A stretch of 25,728 bases of DNA, taken from a virus. Below are positions 7,108 through 14,308 of the stretch, piece after piece. A program made the translations under genes and the position numbers. Numbering within the stretch: position 1 is the first letter of the stretch; every line of letters starts with the position of its first letter. The notes beneath the pieces are model-generated. The model was not told the DNA's origin and made no database searches. It saw nothing but the letters and a program-made list of their open reading frames with translations. The stretch is taken from IMG/VR virus record IMGVR_UViG_3300017752_000135, positions 1 to 25,728 of that record, one strand, 5' to 3'.

Positions 7108-8153
7108 TAGGACTCCCTAATAGCAGATGCATATCTGTCCATGTTTGAAGTTTCTTCTTTGTACATGTTCAGTTCGTATCTTTTGTTGTCAAGGTTTGCA
7201 ACTTGTACTTGGATGCCTTTCTTACCATCCTTTCCCTTCAGTCGATATGAATTTGTTTTACCACTTGATGGTCTCTTAGGCCCCATTGCGACTTTATCAT
7301 CAATCTCTTTTGGGTCTATCTCAATACCAAACTTTTTCTTAGAGTATGCATATGCATGTTGCATTGCACCACTAAATGTTTTGTGATATAGGTCATATCC
7401 TGTTGAAGATTTAGCTTCAAAGATTGATTCTGTAATACCAAGTTTTTTCATCTCAGCTTCGATTTCTTTATTGATTGCTTTTAGAGCATTCAATGAAGGA
7501 TTTTTAACCTTTGACTTATTTTGTGCTTTGTCGATTGCTTCCATCTCTTTTGCTTTCTTCATTAATAAGTTTGAGTATTTTAGGTACTTGCCTTCGGTAA
7601 CTTCTTCTTTCATACCCATAACCTTATGGGCAAGTTTAACAAGAACGGTAATGTTTGCACTTTCCATTTTCTTCTTGTTACCATCGTTTACTTTGTCGTA
7701 AACCTTTGAAATCATAGATGCAGTGAACATGTCCAACATGACTCCACCTACTTTAGATGCTGATTTATCTGATACAATCTTTTGGATTTCAGGCATCAAA
7801 TTCTTTTCAATTAAAAGTGATTCGTCTAGGGATTCTACTTCTTGATTTGAAATATATGATTCGTTTGCATATTGAAGTGCTTTCTGAACGTCTTTGTTTT
7901 TTAGAATTGCGTTACCGTAATACTTTGCAATCTCTTTTCTTGCAATAGAATCTGCACCACTAAGGTCTAAAGCAACTCCTACAGCTTTCTTAACTTCTGC
8001 ATCTTTAACTTTGTTCTTTTTAAAATAGGCTGCGATTTCTTGACCAGTAAGTTTCATCTTACCATAAGCGCCAAGTGCATCGACTTTTCCATCTTTATCT
8101 AAGACTTTCTTTTCTTTTAACTCTTGAAAGATGTTAGGTTGAAAGTGATTCAT
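7107..8153 (-). CDS. Predicted virion/scaffold protein with prohead-protease-like sites (348 aa)
   Basis: No enzymatic motif recognised. Residues 1-240 are Lys-rich and helical. The last 100 residues form a distinct beta-containing domain (GYDLYHKTFSGAMQHAYAYS; GKKGIQVQVANLDNKRYEL). Several sites resemble T4 gp21 prohead-protease cuts: V185-T-E187 before Gly188, I240-T-E242, and I244-F-E246 before Ala247. The last site lies exactly at the border between the helical part and the C-terminal domain. I infer a protein that is processed in the prohead and possibly injected with DNA. The ATG at 8153 has GAGG seven bases upstream. It is adjacent to other Lys-rich small proteins that start and stop within a few bases of each other. 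Confidence 0.75.
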   Translation of the reverse strand: MNHFQPNIFQELKEKKVLDKDGKVDALGAYGKMKLTGQEIAAYFKKNKVKDAEVKKAVGVALDLSGADSIARKEIAKYYGNAILKNKDVQKALQYANESYISNQEVESLDESLLIEKNLMPEIQKIVSDKSASKVGGVMLDMFTASMISKVYDKVNDGNKKKMESANITVLVKLAHKVMGMKEEVTEGKYLKYSNLLMKKAKEMEAIDKAQNKSKVKNPSLNALKAINKEIEAEMKKLGITESIFEAKSSTGYDLYHKTFSGAMQHAYAYSKKKFGIEIDPKEIDDKVAMGPKRPSSGKTNSYRLKGKDGKKGIQVQVANLDNKRYELNMYKEETSNMDRYASAIRES

Positions 8154-8154
8154 A

Positions 8155-8538
8155 TTAAACCTCGGTTGCGTTTTTCCACATGTCTCTGACTACGTCTTCG
8201 ACTTTAACTTTTCTTTGGTCTTTTTCAGCAACTCTACGTCTAGTTCCGTCTGCTTTAATCCACTCATCGACTTGTTCTTCTTCTTCTTTTTCTTTCTTTT
8301 TGTCGATTGCTTTTTGAAGAGCGGGTGGAAGTTTACCTTCTTCAACCGCTTCGTCTTTACCTTTGTAGTTCTTGTCTACATAGTTGAAAAATTCTTTCTT
8401 TTTGTCACCTAATTCAGCGGGTGAATCTACACCGAACTTTTTAAGTGCCTTCTTAAAGAATGCTTGATATTCAGCAGAACCTTCTAAAACTTCTTTAGTG
8501 GCTTCTACTAAACCTTTTGGTAGTTGATTGATGCTCAT
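8155..8538 (-). CDS. Conserved phage protein, unknown function (127 aa)
   Basis: Highly charged small protein. The first 60 residues form a compact helical domain, with LPKGLVEATKEVLEG followed by AELGDKKKEFFNYVDKNYKG. I recall this as a recurring but uncharacterised block in T4-like marine phage proteins. The second half is a Lys/Glu-rich linker (KKKEKEEEEQ) followed by a basic tail (WIKADGTRRRVAEKDQRK). The start at 8538 overlaps the preceding stop and has GGGAG about ten bases upstream. It is probably co-translated with its neighbours in the late block; a virion role is inferred from position only. Confidence 0.75.
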   Translation of the reverse strand: MSINQLPKGLVEATKEVLEGSAEYQAFFKKALKKFGVDSPAELGDKKKEFFNYVDKNYKGKDEAVEEGKLPPALQKAIDKKKEKEEEEQVDEWIKADGTRRRVAEKDQRKVKVEDVVRDMWKNATEV

Positions 8539-8846
8539 TGTACTAATTCTCCCTTTTCAAAATAATTAAAAAGCATTGATTTTTTATCTTCGGTTAGTTC
8601 CAATGATTTTGCAAGTCTACCTAACATGTTCTTTTCAAGAAGTTTGGTGTTGATATCTTCATCGGATTCTTCATGAGCGTCTTCTACTATGGGTTCATCA
8701 AAATCAGTTAATAACATCAAGTCAATTTCTTCTGAAATTGTTTGGTCATCTGTCTTGATAGTTTCTTCAACGACAGGTGTAGGTGCATCCTTAATAAAAG
8801 AACGTACTTTTTCTAACTCTGATTTCCAATCTGCTTTATAACTCAT
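8535..8846 (-). CDS. Small acidic protein, unknown function (103 aa)
   Basis: Not recognised. The middle (about residues 24-70) is strongly acidic and likely disordered. It is flanked by a short N-terminal amphipathic helix (WKSELEKVRSFIKD) and a C-terminal helical segment (GRLAKSLELTEDKKSMLFNY). It could be an assembly chaperone or scaffold-type protein, but nothing proves this. A TATAAATA box overlaps the stop codon of the upstream gene and ends six bases before this ATG, which has no good Shine-Dalgarno. The gene's stop overlaps the next start by four bases. Confidence 0.72.
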   Translation of the reverse strand: MSYKADWKSELEKVRSFIKDAPTPVVEETIKTDDQTISEEIDLMLLTDFDEPIVEDAHEESDEDINTKLLEKNMLGRLAKSLELTEDKKSMLFNYFEKGELVQ

Positions 8847-8852
8847 ACTCTT

Positions 8853-8860
8853 TATTTATA
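8853..8860 (-). promoter_or_regulatory. T4-late-like promoter TATAAATA
   Basis: Exact late-type octamer on the minus strand. It contains the stop codon of the 90-residue gene and ends six bases before the ATG at 8846. Confidence 0.6.
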
Positions 8861-9128
8861 TAAACTCAATCTTGAGAACCAAGTTTGAATCTACTTTCTC
8901 CTTATTCATTAGTTTATATTTCACTTTTTCAGGCAGTAAAAATTTATTACCTGTTTCCAATTTATTACCAAGTTCAGTGTTCTCGTATTGAATTTGCCAA
9001 CCTTCACCTGAAAGAACATACACCATGTCTTTTCGTTTAGTTTGAATCCAAGGTGTTGTTGTGTCATATGTCCGTATGACGTATTTGTCGTGAGTCCCGT
9101 GTTTTTCCAGCCGTTCCTCTTTGACCAT
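8856..9128 (-). CDS. Small beta-rich protein, possibly cupin-like (90 aa)
   Basis: No confident family. The alternation of strands and turns (KYVIRTYDTTTPW; DMVYVLSGEGWQIQYEN; TGNKFLLPEKVKYKLMN; NLVLKIEFI) suggests a small beta barrel and would be compatible with a minimal cupin. The metal-binding His cluster of enzymatic cupins is absent, so a structural or binding role is more likely if the fold is right. GGAG ten bases upstream supports the ATG at 9128. It lies between the DUF5824-like gene and the acidic 103-residue protein. Confidence 0.7.
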   Translation of the reverse strand: MVKEERLEKHGTHDKYVIRTYDTTTPWIQTKRKDMVYVLSGEGWQIQYENTELGNKLETGNKFLLPEKVKYKLMNKEKVDSNLVLKIEFI

Positions 9129-9142
9129 TAGCGTTTACTCCA

Positions 9143-9832
9143 TTATTTAACTTTGGCGGCTAAATCTTTGTCTGCACCGCCCCACGTACCTTTACCTTTT
9201 GTGATGAAAGAATTTACCCTTGCAAATGCCCATTGTGGTGCAGTAGTGCCAGGTCTATGTCCTGTTTTATAAGCAGCAAGTCCTCTATTATAGACTTGTT
9301 TCAAAATACCAAGTGATATACCACTCTTCTCTGCTTTTGCCTTTAGACCGTTATCACCTTCCTCATCTATCTGTTCAACGATTTCTTGGTGTGCTTTATC
9401 GACTGCAGCTGGTTTAATTTTACTTATAAACTTCTGAAACCTTGCAAAGTCTTCCTTACCAATAAAAATATCACCATCTCTGACATTAACGAATGATAGT
9501 TTAAGAAGACCACTTTTCACTGCGAGTAGTTCAAACTTACTGTCACCAGCTATTCTTTTTGTTAGACCCTTAGCTTCATCCATCTCCAACTCTTCAAATG
9601 ATTCTTTGATGGGTTTAATTTTAATTGCGTCATTGTAAGGATAGTCTTCCAAGGGATTACCAAATACAGATGAGAAATGTTTCTTTGTTCTATCATGTGT
9701 TTCGTGAAATGCTTTCTCACGTTCTTTGATAAAAGATTCCACGTTTTGACCAGGCGTATCTTCGGAATACGAGATTCTTGCTTCGTCTGTTCCTTGTTCT
9801 AATACACCGTTATCTGTTTTATTACCTGTCAT
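9143..9832 (-). CDS. DUF5824-like C-terminal domain protein (229 aa)
   Basis: Function unknown. The last 65 residues (KAEKSGISLGILKQVYNRGL, then GHRPGTTAPQWAFARVNSFI) match a domain I recall as DUF5824. It is frequent in T4-like cyanophages and other marine phages, where it ends otherwise different proteins. The N-terminal two thirds are charged and include an acidic, helix-forming segment (SFEELEMDEAKG). I chose the ATG at 9832 rather than the in-frame TTG at 9844 because GGGAG lies five bases before 9832. This start overlaps the end of the 350-residue gene by 11 bases. The recurrence of the domain in virion-type gene clusters suggests a structural or injected protein. Confidence 0.8.
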   Translation of the reverse strand: MTGNKTDNGVLEQGTDEARISYSEDTPGQNVESFIKEREKAFHETHDRTKKHFSSVFGNPLEDYPYNDAIKIKPIKESFEELEMDEAKGLTKRIAGDSKFELLAVKSGLLKLSFVNVRDGDIFIGKEDFARFQKFISKIKPAAVDKAHQEIVEQIDEEGDNGLKAKAEKSGISLGILKQVYNRGLAAYKTGHRPGTTAPQWAFARVNSFITKGKGTWGGADKDLAAKVK

Positions 9833-10874
9833 GGTTACTCCCAAAAATGTCTTTTAATGTTTTTTCTGTTGTGATAGTCTTAGATGTAGTCTTGAAATCT
9901 TTTTTACGCATGATAGTCTTGTTGACTACCTCAAACTCTTCCTTGTTGCGGTCATACTTGATAACAACAGGTAAGTTTAAATCCATTTGCAAGTCTTTGA
10001 TGACTGCTTCACTATCGGGATTCTGTCGAATACTCTTTGCTTTGTTTTTTGCAATCTTCTTGAACACACGTTGTAACTCTGCAACTGTTATAGCAGGGTC
10101 ATTACGGTCATCATTCATGCGGTCAGCGAAATGTTTGGTGAACTCAATATCAACCCCAAACTTTTTAAGGATTCTGTCAGCAAACTTTTCAAGGTCATTG
10201 AGTTGTTTTTGGGATACGTCTTCTCCAAACATTTGTTTATACTTTTTAGTATGAACCGATGTCTTAGTTTTAGCATCTTTATCGCCTGGAGCTGGGCCGC
10301 TTTTCTTTGCTTTAAAATGTGCATCCCTAGCATCTTTAGTTTTTTTGTCGAGACCTTTGTAATACTTCTTGGGTTGAGTACCATCTTTATGTTTTACGTC
10401 TCTGTCTTGTTCTTCTTTATCGTTCTTGAGAAATAGTCTACCTTTAGACTGCATTTTTGCACTGACTTTTGATTTGAGACCAGCAGTTCTAAACAGACTG
10501 TTGATGAAATTAACTCCTGCTTCTCTGTTCTTTTGCAGTGACGTTACCATTTGTTTCTTAATGTCTTTTATTGCAACATCAATAACCATCAAGTCATCTG
10601 CAACAAGTTTACCCTCTTCAATACTTTGTAAGTATTTTGAGTCTTCGATATCAGGCAGAGTATCTTCCTGTTGGTCTCTCTCTGCTTCTGCTTCATCTTT
10701 CTTAGACTGTCTGTCGGATTCTCTTTCATGTTTTGCTTTGAGAGATTCTACCTCGTCTTCGTGTCTTCGTTTGAGGTCTTCAACTTCACGTGCTTGGTCA
10801 GCTTTTAAAGACGCAGATTCCTCTGGCCCTTCGGTTAACCATTCAGATTGTTTGTAAGTTTTTGTTATTCTCAT
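9822..10874 (-). CDS. Coiled-coil protein with targeting-type N-terminus and conserved C-terminal domain (350 aa)
   Basis: Three parts are visible. The N-terminus (MRITKTYKQSEWLTE before Gly16) ends in L-T-E, like a T4 capsid-targeting peptide cut after Glu15. Residues about 20-75 are a nearly continuous charged coiled coil (RHEDEVESLKAKHERESDRQ). The C-terminal 110 residues form a compact alpha/beta domain starting EFTKHFADRMNDDRNDPAIT. I recall this domain from several phage proteins; its HF...R...R pattern is reminiscent of small RelE/DUF4258-like folds, but I would not call it a toxin. A TCTAAATA late-type box lies five bases upstream of the ATG. Head-internal location is inferred. Confidence 0.78.
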   Translation of the reverse strand: MRITKTYKQSEWLTEGPEESASLKADQAREVEDLKRRHEDEVESLKAKHERESDRQSKKDEAEAERDQQEDTLPDIEDSKYLQSIEEGKLVADDLMVIDVAIKDIKKQMVTSLQKNREAGVNFINSLFRTAGLKSKVSAKMQSKGRLFLKNDKEEQDRDVKHKDGTQPKKYYKGLDKKTKDARDAHFKAKKSGPAPGDKDAKTKTSVHTKKYKQMFGEDVSQKQLNDLEKFADRILKKFGVDIEFTKHFADRMNDDRNDPAITVAELQRVFKKIAKNKAKSIRQNPDSEAVIKDLQMDLNLPVVIKYDRNKEEFEVVNKTIMRKKDFKTTSKTITTEKTLKDIFGSNHDR

Positions 10875-10878
10875 ATGT

Positions 10879-12165
10879 TTATTTAGACTTCTTTTTTAGA
10901 AGTTCCTGTTCTCTCCAAGACTGTGCCATTTTGTTATTAGGGTATCTTGATGTCCATCCCAATAGTTTACTATACAAAGAATCTGCTTTCTTATTCAAGT
11001 CTGCTGGGGTATCATCATTTTGAATTTCCACAAAGTCTTTCTTAAACATTGCTCTAAATGCTTTAGCATTCTTCTGTGAGTTTTCCCAATCACCCTGTAC
11101 AATTTCCTTTGGTAGTTTTCTACTACGCATAGCATTACGTGCCTGTGCGTTTTCTAGGTTTGCATTCACAAATACCATTTTGTATTCGTATCCTAGTTTA
11201 TCAAGCATTTTTTTGTAGTTTGAAATCTTGGATGACTTAGCTGCAGTAGTGTCGAATATCAATCCTAACCTACCATCTAGGTATCTGTCAAGGGCATTAC
11301 CTGTAATCTTCTTTGCCTTTGCACGTATGGGGTCAACCTTAGAGAAGTCTGCACCCCTTAAGTCTAGACCCATTCCTGCTTTCTTAAGACCAGCTTCAAA
11401 TGCTTTGTCTGTGTTTACGAGTTTTAAACCTAGTGGTTTTAGTGCAAGTCTATCTACGACTGTAGATTTACCACTGCCTGGCCCACCCATTAGGAATACT
11501 GCTTTGAAGATGCCTGGGTCATAAACACCCTCTGTAATTAGGTCTTCTCTGATATACCATGGTACGGTTTCTTCTTTGATACCCATACCAGTTCGCACAT
11601 CTTTGTATAATGACTGTGCAATTCTTTTGTTCTTACTTGGAACACCATCTACGAATGCATCAAAGTCATCTTCGGATGCAAGTGCTCTCATTTTAGATGC
11701 GCTCATTCCTGATACGTCATCCGCATCGGGGTCTCTTTCACCCGCAGATATAATCTGTATTGAATTGAATTTATAGAAACCGTGTTTACCTTTCTGTCCG
11801 TTATACTTCTTAATAAGCATGTCGAACTCTTTAACTCTATCTGAACCTACAACCATACGAACATCGGTGAATCCTTTGTTGTGTAAGTCTGTTACAATTT
11901 CAAAGATAGTTCTTGCAGGCGTATTAATAACACCAACTTTCGGGAAGAACTTCTTAAGGTAAGATATTTTTTGTTTGTAACTGAGAGGATTCTTTTTAGG
12001 GTCACTTGAATGTGAAGTGTAAATCAAAGGCGTAAACCCACCCTTAGATGATGCTTCCAGTTTCTTAACTAGTTTTGCATGACCAGTAGTCGGGGGATTA
12101 AAACGTCCGAATGTAAAAGTTGCACCTTTTTCTTTTGCTTCGTTGAATGATTTAAATGTTTTCAT
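10879..12165 (-). CDS. Nucleotidyltransferase-P-loop kinase fusion (428 aa)
   Basis: Two enzyme domains are fused. Residues about 15-165 are a cytidylyltransferase-like nucleotidyltransferase: GRFNPPTTGH (21-29, the T-x-G-H form of the HIGH motif) and MSASKMR (154-160, the ISSTxxR-type motif). Residues about 218-400 are a kinase of the AAA_33/zeta/polynucleotide-kinase group: Walker A GGPGSGKST (227-235), a Walker-B-like LGLIFDTTA segment, and an RNAMRSR lid. NadR has the same domain order (NMN adenylyltransferase then ribosylnicotinamide kinase), so NAD salvage is one option; a polynucleotide kinase or zeta-like kinase is another. The N-terminus MKTFKSFNEAKE resembles the T4 capsid-targeting peptide, and LITE at 209-212 followed by Gly lies in the linker, like a prohead-protease site. 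The start overlaps the upstream stop as TAATG. Confidence 0.82.
   Translation of the reverse strand: MKTFKSFNEAKEKGATFTFGRFNPPTTGHAKLVKKLEASSKGGFTPLIYTSHSSDPKKNPLSYKQKISYLKKFFPKVGVINTPARTIFEIVTDLHNKGFTDVRMVVGSDRVKEFDMLIKKYNGQKGKHGFYKFNSIQIISAGERDPDADDVSGMSASKMRALASEDDFDAFVDGVPSKNKRIAQSLYKDVRTGMGIKEETVPWYIREDLITEGVYDPGIFKAVFLMGGPGSGKSTVVDRLALKPLGLKLVNTDKAFEAGLKKAGMGLDLRGADFSKVDPIRAKAKKITGNALDRYLDGRLGLIFDTTAAKSSKISNYKKMLDKLGYEYKMVFVNANLENAQARNAMRSRKLPKEIVQGDWENSQKNAKAFRAMFKKDFVEIQNDDTPADLNKKADSLYSKLLGWTSRYPNNKMAQSWREQELLKKKSK
10880..10887 (-). promoter_or_regulatory. Late-type promoter TCTAAATA
   Basis: CTAAATA-type variant of the T4-like late box on the minus strand, five bases before the ATG at 10874. 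It overlaps the end of the nucleotidyltransferase-kinase gene. The spacing equals that at 3272, 4102 and 13052. Confidence 0.5.
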
Positions 12166-13052
12166 TAGTCCTTAACCTCATTAGGATTTTTAGCCATGGT
12201 GCGTCTTTGGTCACGAACTAAATCATTCATGATTTCCATGTTCTCATCACCAGTCTTACTTGTGTCGTATTCGTATGCCTTTTCGGGGTCACCCACAATC
12301 CACCAATCATCATGTCTCATCTTAACATCAGTTTGTGCTGGGTAAGAAGGTAAAGCGTAATTAGTTTCCTCAGTTACACCCCCAAGTTTCTTTTTAATTT
12401 TTGCCTTTTCTTTTGCAATGACATCTTTACGAATCTTCATAGCAATTTTCTTAATTGCTTTCTGTTTTCTTGCCATTTGTTTTTCAAGAGCTGCCTTTGC
12501 ACCAATACCTAAGTCTGCTTTAGACTTACCTTTGAGAATCTTTTTCTCAATTGACTTTCGTGCCTGTAGTTCTGCTTTCTTTTCAATCTGACCTTTCTGT
12601 AATTGAGGTTTCTTAGCAGCTTTCTTTCTCGCCCTCATAATCTTTGCTTTGTTCTTTCTGAATGCTTGTTTCATTTTCATTCTAGTCTTCTGTGAAACAA
12701 CTTCATCCAAATGTTCACCAAATGTTGGTAGTCTAAAGTCTTCGTCAACCTTAGCACCTGACCGCCATTGGTAACATGACCAATAGTTTGCTTTCCATTT
12801 TGGGCCTGGGTCTGTGTCACAACCCATTCTTGAACGATATGCTTTCAATCGTTTTGGGTCATCACGTTTGATTTCCATATTAGGGTCACCAAATGTGACC
12901 TTAACAATGTTTCCTTTGTCGTTTTTTACATAGACCCCAAACTTTTTCTTACTGCCAGACGGAAGTCTAAAGGGGTCATTAAGTTTTACCTTTTTACCTT
13001 CGTGTTCTGCTTCGGTAATTTCGTGGTCGTAATTGCATGTACAGTCTGTCAT
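12165..13052 (-). CDS. Basic protein with conserved phage N-terminal domain (295 aa)
   Basis: Residues 18-100 form a conserved block I recall at the ends of many phage head-associated proteins (sometimes listed as DUF5872, which I cannot verify): FGVYVKNDKGNIVKVTFGDP, then KRDDPKRLKAYRSRMGC, then GPKWKANYWSCYQW. It has paired Cys and a possible small zinc or beta fold. Residues 120-240 are an extremely Lys-rich helix (over a third Lys/Arg) that could bind nucleic acid. Sites I12-T-E14 before Ala15, and a V-T-E near residue 245, resemble prohead-protease cuts. I chose the ATG at 13052 rather than an upstream in-frame ATG at 13100, because 13052 directly follows the upstream stop and a GATAAATA box with five-base spacing. 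A DNA-associated virion protein is inferred. Confidence 0.78.
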   Translation of the reverse strand: MTDCTCNYDHEITEAEHEGKKVKLNDPFRLPSGSKKKFGVYVKNDKGNIVKVTFGDPNMEIKRDDPKRLKAYRSRMGCDTDPGPKWKANYWSCYQWRSGAKVDEDFRLPTFGEHLDEVVSQKTRMKMKQAFRKNKAKIMRARKKAAKKPQLQKGQIEKKAELQARKSIEKKILKGKSKADLGIGAKAALEKQMARKQKAIKKIAMKIRKDVIAKEKAKIKKKLGGVTEETNYALPSYPAQTDVKMRHDDWWIVGDPEKAYEYDTSKTGDENMEIMNDLVRDQRRTMAKNPNEVKD

Positions 13053-13056
13053 ATAT

Positions 13057-14262
13057 CTATTTATCCCATTTCTTTTGTGCGGTAAAGTTATTATATGCAA
13101 ATTCCATACGGTCTACAAGTTTAACTGCACCACCTTCTTTATCAATTGCAACATAACCTTCGGGGTTTACAACTTTAAACCCTTTGTCTGTTCTTACGAA
13201 TGTACCAATACTCTTAACTCTGTTTAAAGCATTGATAATAATCATCTTACCTTCTACTAGATTTGCTTGAAACACTGTTAGGTTATCAATCATCTTTCTT
13301 AAACCTCTGAGTTCATTTGCAAAATCTTTAGCAAGTTCTCTCTTAATGTTTTTAGTCTTTTCTTGTTTAACTTTTGCAATCATCTTCTCTTCCCAATACT
13401 TATCTACATAGTTTAGATAGTCTTGAGTATTAGGATTGAACTTGTTGGCACGTATCAAAGAATTTGCGTATGTCTTGTATGTAGCTCCCGAAGCACCTTT
13501 AGCACTCATAGCTTCCATAACTTTTTGGAACTTGTTTAGGTCACCCTTCTTGATACCGTGGAATGCTTTACCTGTCGTAGTCAAAACTTTTTGTAGTTGC
13601 AATGCTTCCTTAGCAGTCATTGAACCTGTACCACTGACATCTTTGTATGTGGCATCGTCCATCCACACATCACCCTGTTTCAGTCCTTTAATGTTTGCAC
13701 CAAACTTAGCACCAAGACCTTCGATTGTAGAACCACTGTATGTGGTATGGAATACAATACCCATTTGAGACTTAGCGATATCTTTACCTAGTTGTGAATC
13801 CTCTTTGACTGCGTAAACAATTGTGTTTGGGCCAAATGTAAGGTATGTACCGTCATCAAACTTTTTCTTTTCTATGTCTGCTTTAGTGTACATTAAATCA
13901 CCCTGTAGGATTTCTTTCAATCCAACCTTTGATAGGTATTTGAATGCAGTTAGAAATTTACTTTCTAGGTCACCCTTAAGTTCGGGTGCGTCTTTGATTT
14001 CCTGTTCGGATGTATAATGTAGTTGTGCTTTAGTAAACAAAGATTTCTTTGCAACAAAAAACTTACCAGTTTCGGGATGAGGCCCTGCCCATATAGCGGG
14101 TGCACCGTCCCATTTAACCGTCATATTTACTCTAGAGTTACTATGACCCTTTAGCATTTTGCGTAGTTCTAATAGAAAGTAAATAGCAGAACGTCCACCA
14201 TCAATACCATTATTGATGATTTCGTCCTCTAAGTGTTCTAAATGTAAATTTTTAACTGCCAT
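13057..14262 (-). CDS. KxDG-motif protein, DUF6267-like; possible nucleotidyltransferase/ligase fold (401 aa)
   Basis: I recall this family (DUF6267, from memory) from T4-like marine phages, with no known function. Residues about 47-54 read TVKWDGAPA, matching motif I (K-x-D-G) of the ATP-dependent ligase/capping-enzyme superfamily, in which the Lys becomes adenylated. Downstream, EILQGDLMY could be motif III (usually GE), and GIVFHTTYSG or NTIVYAV a motif IIIa-like strand. Motifs IV and V are not clear, so the ligase link is tentative. The gene follows a sigma70-like promoter (14271-14299) whose -10 box ends eight bases before the ATG, with no Shine-Dalgarno. Two genes further on is a kinase-nucleotidyltransferase fusion, which would fit end repair. 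Confidence 0.8.
   Translation of the reverse strand: MAVKNLHLEHLEDEIINNGIDGGRSAIYFLLELRKMLKGHSNSRVNMTVKWDGAPAIWAGPHPETGKFFVAKKSLFTKAQLHYTSEQEIKDAPELKGDLESKFLTAFKYLSKVGLKEILQGDLMYTKADIEKKKFDDGTYLTFGPNTIVYAVKEDSQLGKDIAKSQMGIVFHTTYSGSTIEGLGAKFGANIKGLKQGDVWMDDATYKDVSGTGSMTAKEALQLQKVLTTTGKAFHGIKKGDLNKFQKVMEAMSAKGASGATYKTYANSLIRANKFNPNTQDYLNYVDKYWEEKMIAKVKQEKTKNIKRELAKDFANELRGLRKMIDNLTVFQANLVEGKMIIINALNRVKSIGTFVRTDKGFKVVNPEGYVAIDKEGGAVKLVDRMEFAYNNFTAQKKWDK
13058..13065 (-). promoter_or_regulatory. T4-late-like promoter GATAAATA
   Basis: Late-type box on the minus strand ending five bases before the ATG at 13052 and overlapping the stop codon of the KxDG gene. The run ATAAATAGATATATG is shared exactly with the promoter and start at 3272-3284. 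Confidence 0.58.
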
Positions 14263-14270
14263 AATAGTAG

Positions 14271-14299
14271 ATTATACACCTTTTGAATGTGTTTGTCTA
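14271..14299 (-). promoter_or_regulatory. sigma70-like promoter for the KxDG gene
   Basis: Minus strand: TAGACA (14294-14299), 17-base spacer, TATAAT (14271-14276), eight bases to the ATG at 14262. Five of six -35 bases and all -10 bases match consensus. A CATAAATA late-type box (14301-14308) lies immediately upstream, giving two promoter classes in tandem. Confidence 0.75.
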
Positions 14300-14300
14300 C

Positions 14301-14308
14301 TATTTATG
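14301..14308 (-). promoter_or_regulatory. T4-late-like promoter CATAAATA
   Basis: Late-type box on the minus strand that includes the stop codon of the 58-residue gene. Its expected start near 14295 would give a leader of about 30 bases before the ATG at 14262. This is unlike the five-base spacing seen elsewhere, so the box may be accidental. Confidence 0.4.

Noticed and set aside
8215-8412. Plus-strand frame very rich in Phe
   Set aside because: Mirror image of a Lys/Glu-rich linker on the minus strand, not a real gene.
9833-9844. TTG start for the DUF5824-like gene
   Set aside because: GGGAG lies five bases before the ATG at 9832 and inside the proposed extension.
10426-10857. Plus-strand 143-residue Ser-rich open frame
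   Set aside because: Antisense of the charged coiled-coil region of the 350-residue gene; composition is what that antisense would give.
13053-13100. Sixteen-residue N-terminal extension of the basic protein
   Set aside because: It overlaps the end of the KxDG gene; the ATG at 13052 follows that stop codon and a late-type box.
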